Positions 63,196 to 64,000 of a stretch of DNA of 64,000 nt are shown piece by piece. The stretch is from AP-15 sp963700195 (GTDB lineage: Bacteria > Pseudomonadota > Alphaproteobacteria > ATCC43930 > CGMCC-115725), in assembly GCA_963700195.1 (NCBI GenBank), contig CAVOWQ010000016.1:1-64000 (forward strand). Reading direction: 5' to 3'. The first letter of the stretch is position 1. The number at the start of each line of letters is the position of its first letter. Under the pieces are notes generated by a model that saw nothing but the letters and a program-made list of their open reading frames with translations, searched no databases and was not told the origin of the DNA. The translations under genes and the position numbers were made by a program.

Positions 63196-64000
63196 ATGAA
63201 CGAAATTCTTATTATCGGAGGATCACCCCGAAGTGGGACTACCTTTGTCGGATCAACTCTGAACTCTCACCCCAAAATTTGCCTCTTTTCGGAATTTAGC
63301 GTCACAAATATCTTACGTTCCTTAGACAATATGTTTCACGCTGCTGCGAGTGAGAAGCCGGATCCGCCGACGCCTACTGTTCCGTACCCGTTTCTTCAGC
63401 CTACAAGGGAAGACTATCACGAGGCTTTTCGATCCATCTTTATGAATATTTATCCGAAGAAATCGGCATCGATTTTCGGCGCGAAAATGCCGGCGATAGC
63501 AACCAACGAAGACGTGGACTACTTGGCGGCACGTAGACCGCAACCAAAATTCATCTACGTCGTAAGAGACTGCAGATCTACCGTTGCCTCCTCGATGAGA
63601 AGACATGAGGCCACGCTTCAGGGGAAAGATAACTGGCTCTATGAAAGCGAGGCACAGGCGCTGAACGAATGGGTTTACAGCCTTCTTATCGGCAAATATC
63701 TAGCAAAACACGCGTGCGTATTATTTGTAAAATATGAGGATATTTTAAATGATCAAGAGAAGCAGGCGGAGAGAATAAGCAAATTTCTTGGTATTGATCC
63801 CTTCAATTTTGATGTCAGCATGTCCGATCACGATAGTAAACCGATGCCGGCCTCCGTCGCGACCTATCCCAGTGAGCTGCGCACGCTTGTCGAAAACTGG
63901 GGGGATCTATCTGTCGAGCAAATAACGCAACACTCGTTAACTAACGTGCAAGATCATATCTGTAGTAACTGGCAGAGCATGGGTATAGCCCTATGCGACA
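63196..64000 (+). CDS. Sulfotransferase-family protein, 3' end outside the window
   Basis: ATG 63196 after AAAGGAGCG; open to the window edge (268 codons). PAPS-binding motifs: 5'-phosphosulfate loop ILIIGGSPRSGTTFVGSTLN at the N-terminus and 3'-phosphate site KFIYVVRDCRSTVASSMRR near residue 120, then LFVKYEDILNDQEKQAERIS and FLGIDPFNFD, all typical of the carbohydrate sulfotransferase fold. Transfers sulfate from PAPS to a sugar hydroxyl or amine. Together with cysD-cysNC upstream it implies a sulfated glycan. AT-richer than the genes before. Confidence 0.85.
   Translation, partial: MNEILIIGGSPRSGTTFVGSTLNSHPKICLFSEFSVTNILRSLDNMFHAAASEKPDPPTPTVPYPFLQPTREDYHEAFRSIFMNIYPKKSASIFGAKMPAIATNEDVDYLAARRPQPKFIYVVRDCRSTVASSMRRHEATLQGKDNWLYESEAQALNEWVYSLLIGKYLAKHACVLFVKYEDILNDQEKQAERISKFLGIDPFNFDVSMSDHDSKPMPASVATYPSELRTLVENWGDLSVEQITQHSLTNVQDHICSNWQSMGIALCD

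Overview
The window is GC-rich chromosomal DNA, most likely from an alphaproteobacterium of the Hyphomicrobiales (Rhizobiales) type. This is inferred from the proS / lolCE-type permease / lolD / dnaE neighbourhood, the fused cysNC gene, the short (~440 aa) prolyl-tRNA synthetase, the Tat-signal peptide with an Arg/Trp/Cys-rich tail, and the DUF899/AHSA1/ArsR operon. I found no rRNA, tRNA, CRISPR array or complete insertion sequence.

Layout. 1-8 kb: hydroxybutyrate/PHB-type genes, with a 5'-truncated 3-hydroxybutyrate dehydrogenase, two paralogous GntP-type permeases, a ferric-reductase-like flavoprotein, a 31-residue membrane peptide and a patatin. Between the permeases (3.8-5.3 kb) lies a patch of gene debris built round two copies of a ~107 bp segment. 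8-17.5 kb: small accessory genes, namely a ceramidase-like membrane protein, a lipoprotein, a thiolase relic, VOC proteins, a gamma-glutamylcyclotransferase-like gene, a beta-propeller protein, an ArsR-AHSA1-DUF899 operon with a clear operator, and a cupin. 17.8-33.6 kb: dnaE, lolD, the lolCE permease and proS on the minus strand. Between dnaE and lolD sits an ~8.8 kb insert with a glycine-zipper lipoprotein, an AT-richer CHASE2 membrane protein with an unknown exported partner, a secreted metacaspase-like protein and a secreted WD40-caspase protein. 33.6-47 kb: a class-V aminotransferase behind an attenuator-like leader, a lipoprotein, a DUF2339 membrane protein divergent from a TetR regulator with a palindromic operator, a yqaA-dsbB-coq7 operon, an ABC exporter with a Uma2 protein, a MITE-like element, an oxaloacetate-decarboxylase-family enzyme, a PPOX protein and an MFS transporter. 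47-51.5 kb: amino-sugar genes nagA and murQ, a membrane protein, pdxY and an SDR. 51.6-64 kb: cysD-cysNC (PAPS synthesis), a TauE/SafE exporter, a GDP-mannose-3,5-epimerase-like enzyme, a 1644-residue multi-lobed glycosyltransferase, a DUF4214-like protein, an unknown exported protein and a sulfotransferase running off the edge. Together the last block reads as a locus for a sulfated surface glycan.

A caution applies throughout. At least a dozen genes, including essential ones (dnaE, proS, the lolCE permease), are interrupted by single-base frameshifts, while the region after 51.6 kb is clean. Single-base indels in the assembly are the simplest explanation, so these are annotated as genes with frameshifts. 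Only the thiolase relic and the 4.7-5.3 kb fragments look truly dead.

The two places most worth attention are the CHASE2/caspase insert in a housekeeping block and the PAPS / giant glycosyltransferase / sulfotransferase locus. The aminotransferase leader RNA and a palindrome covering a ribosome binding site at 61.97 kb come next.
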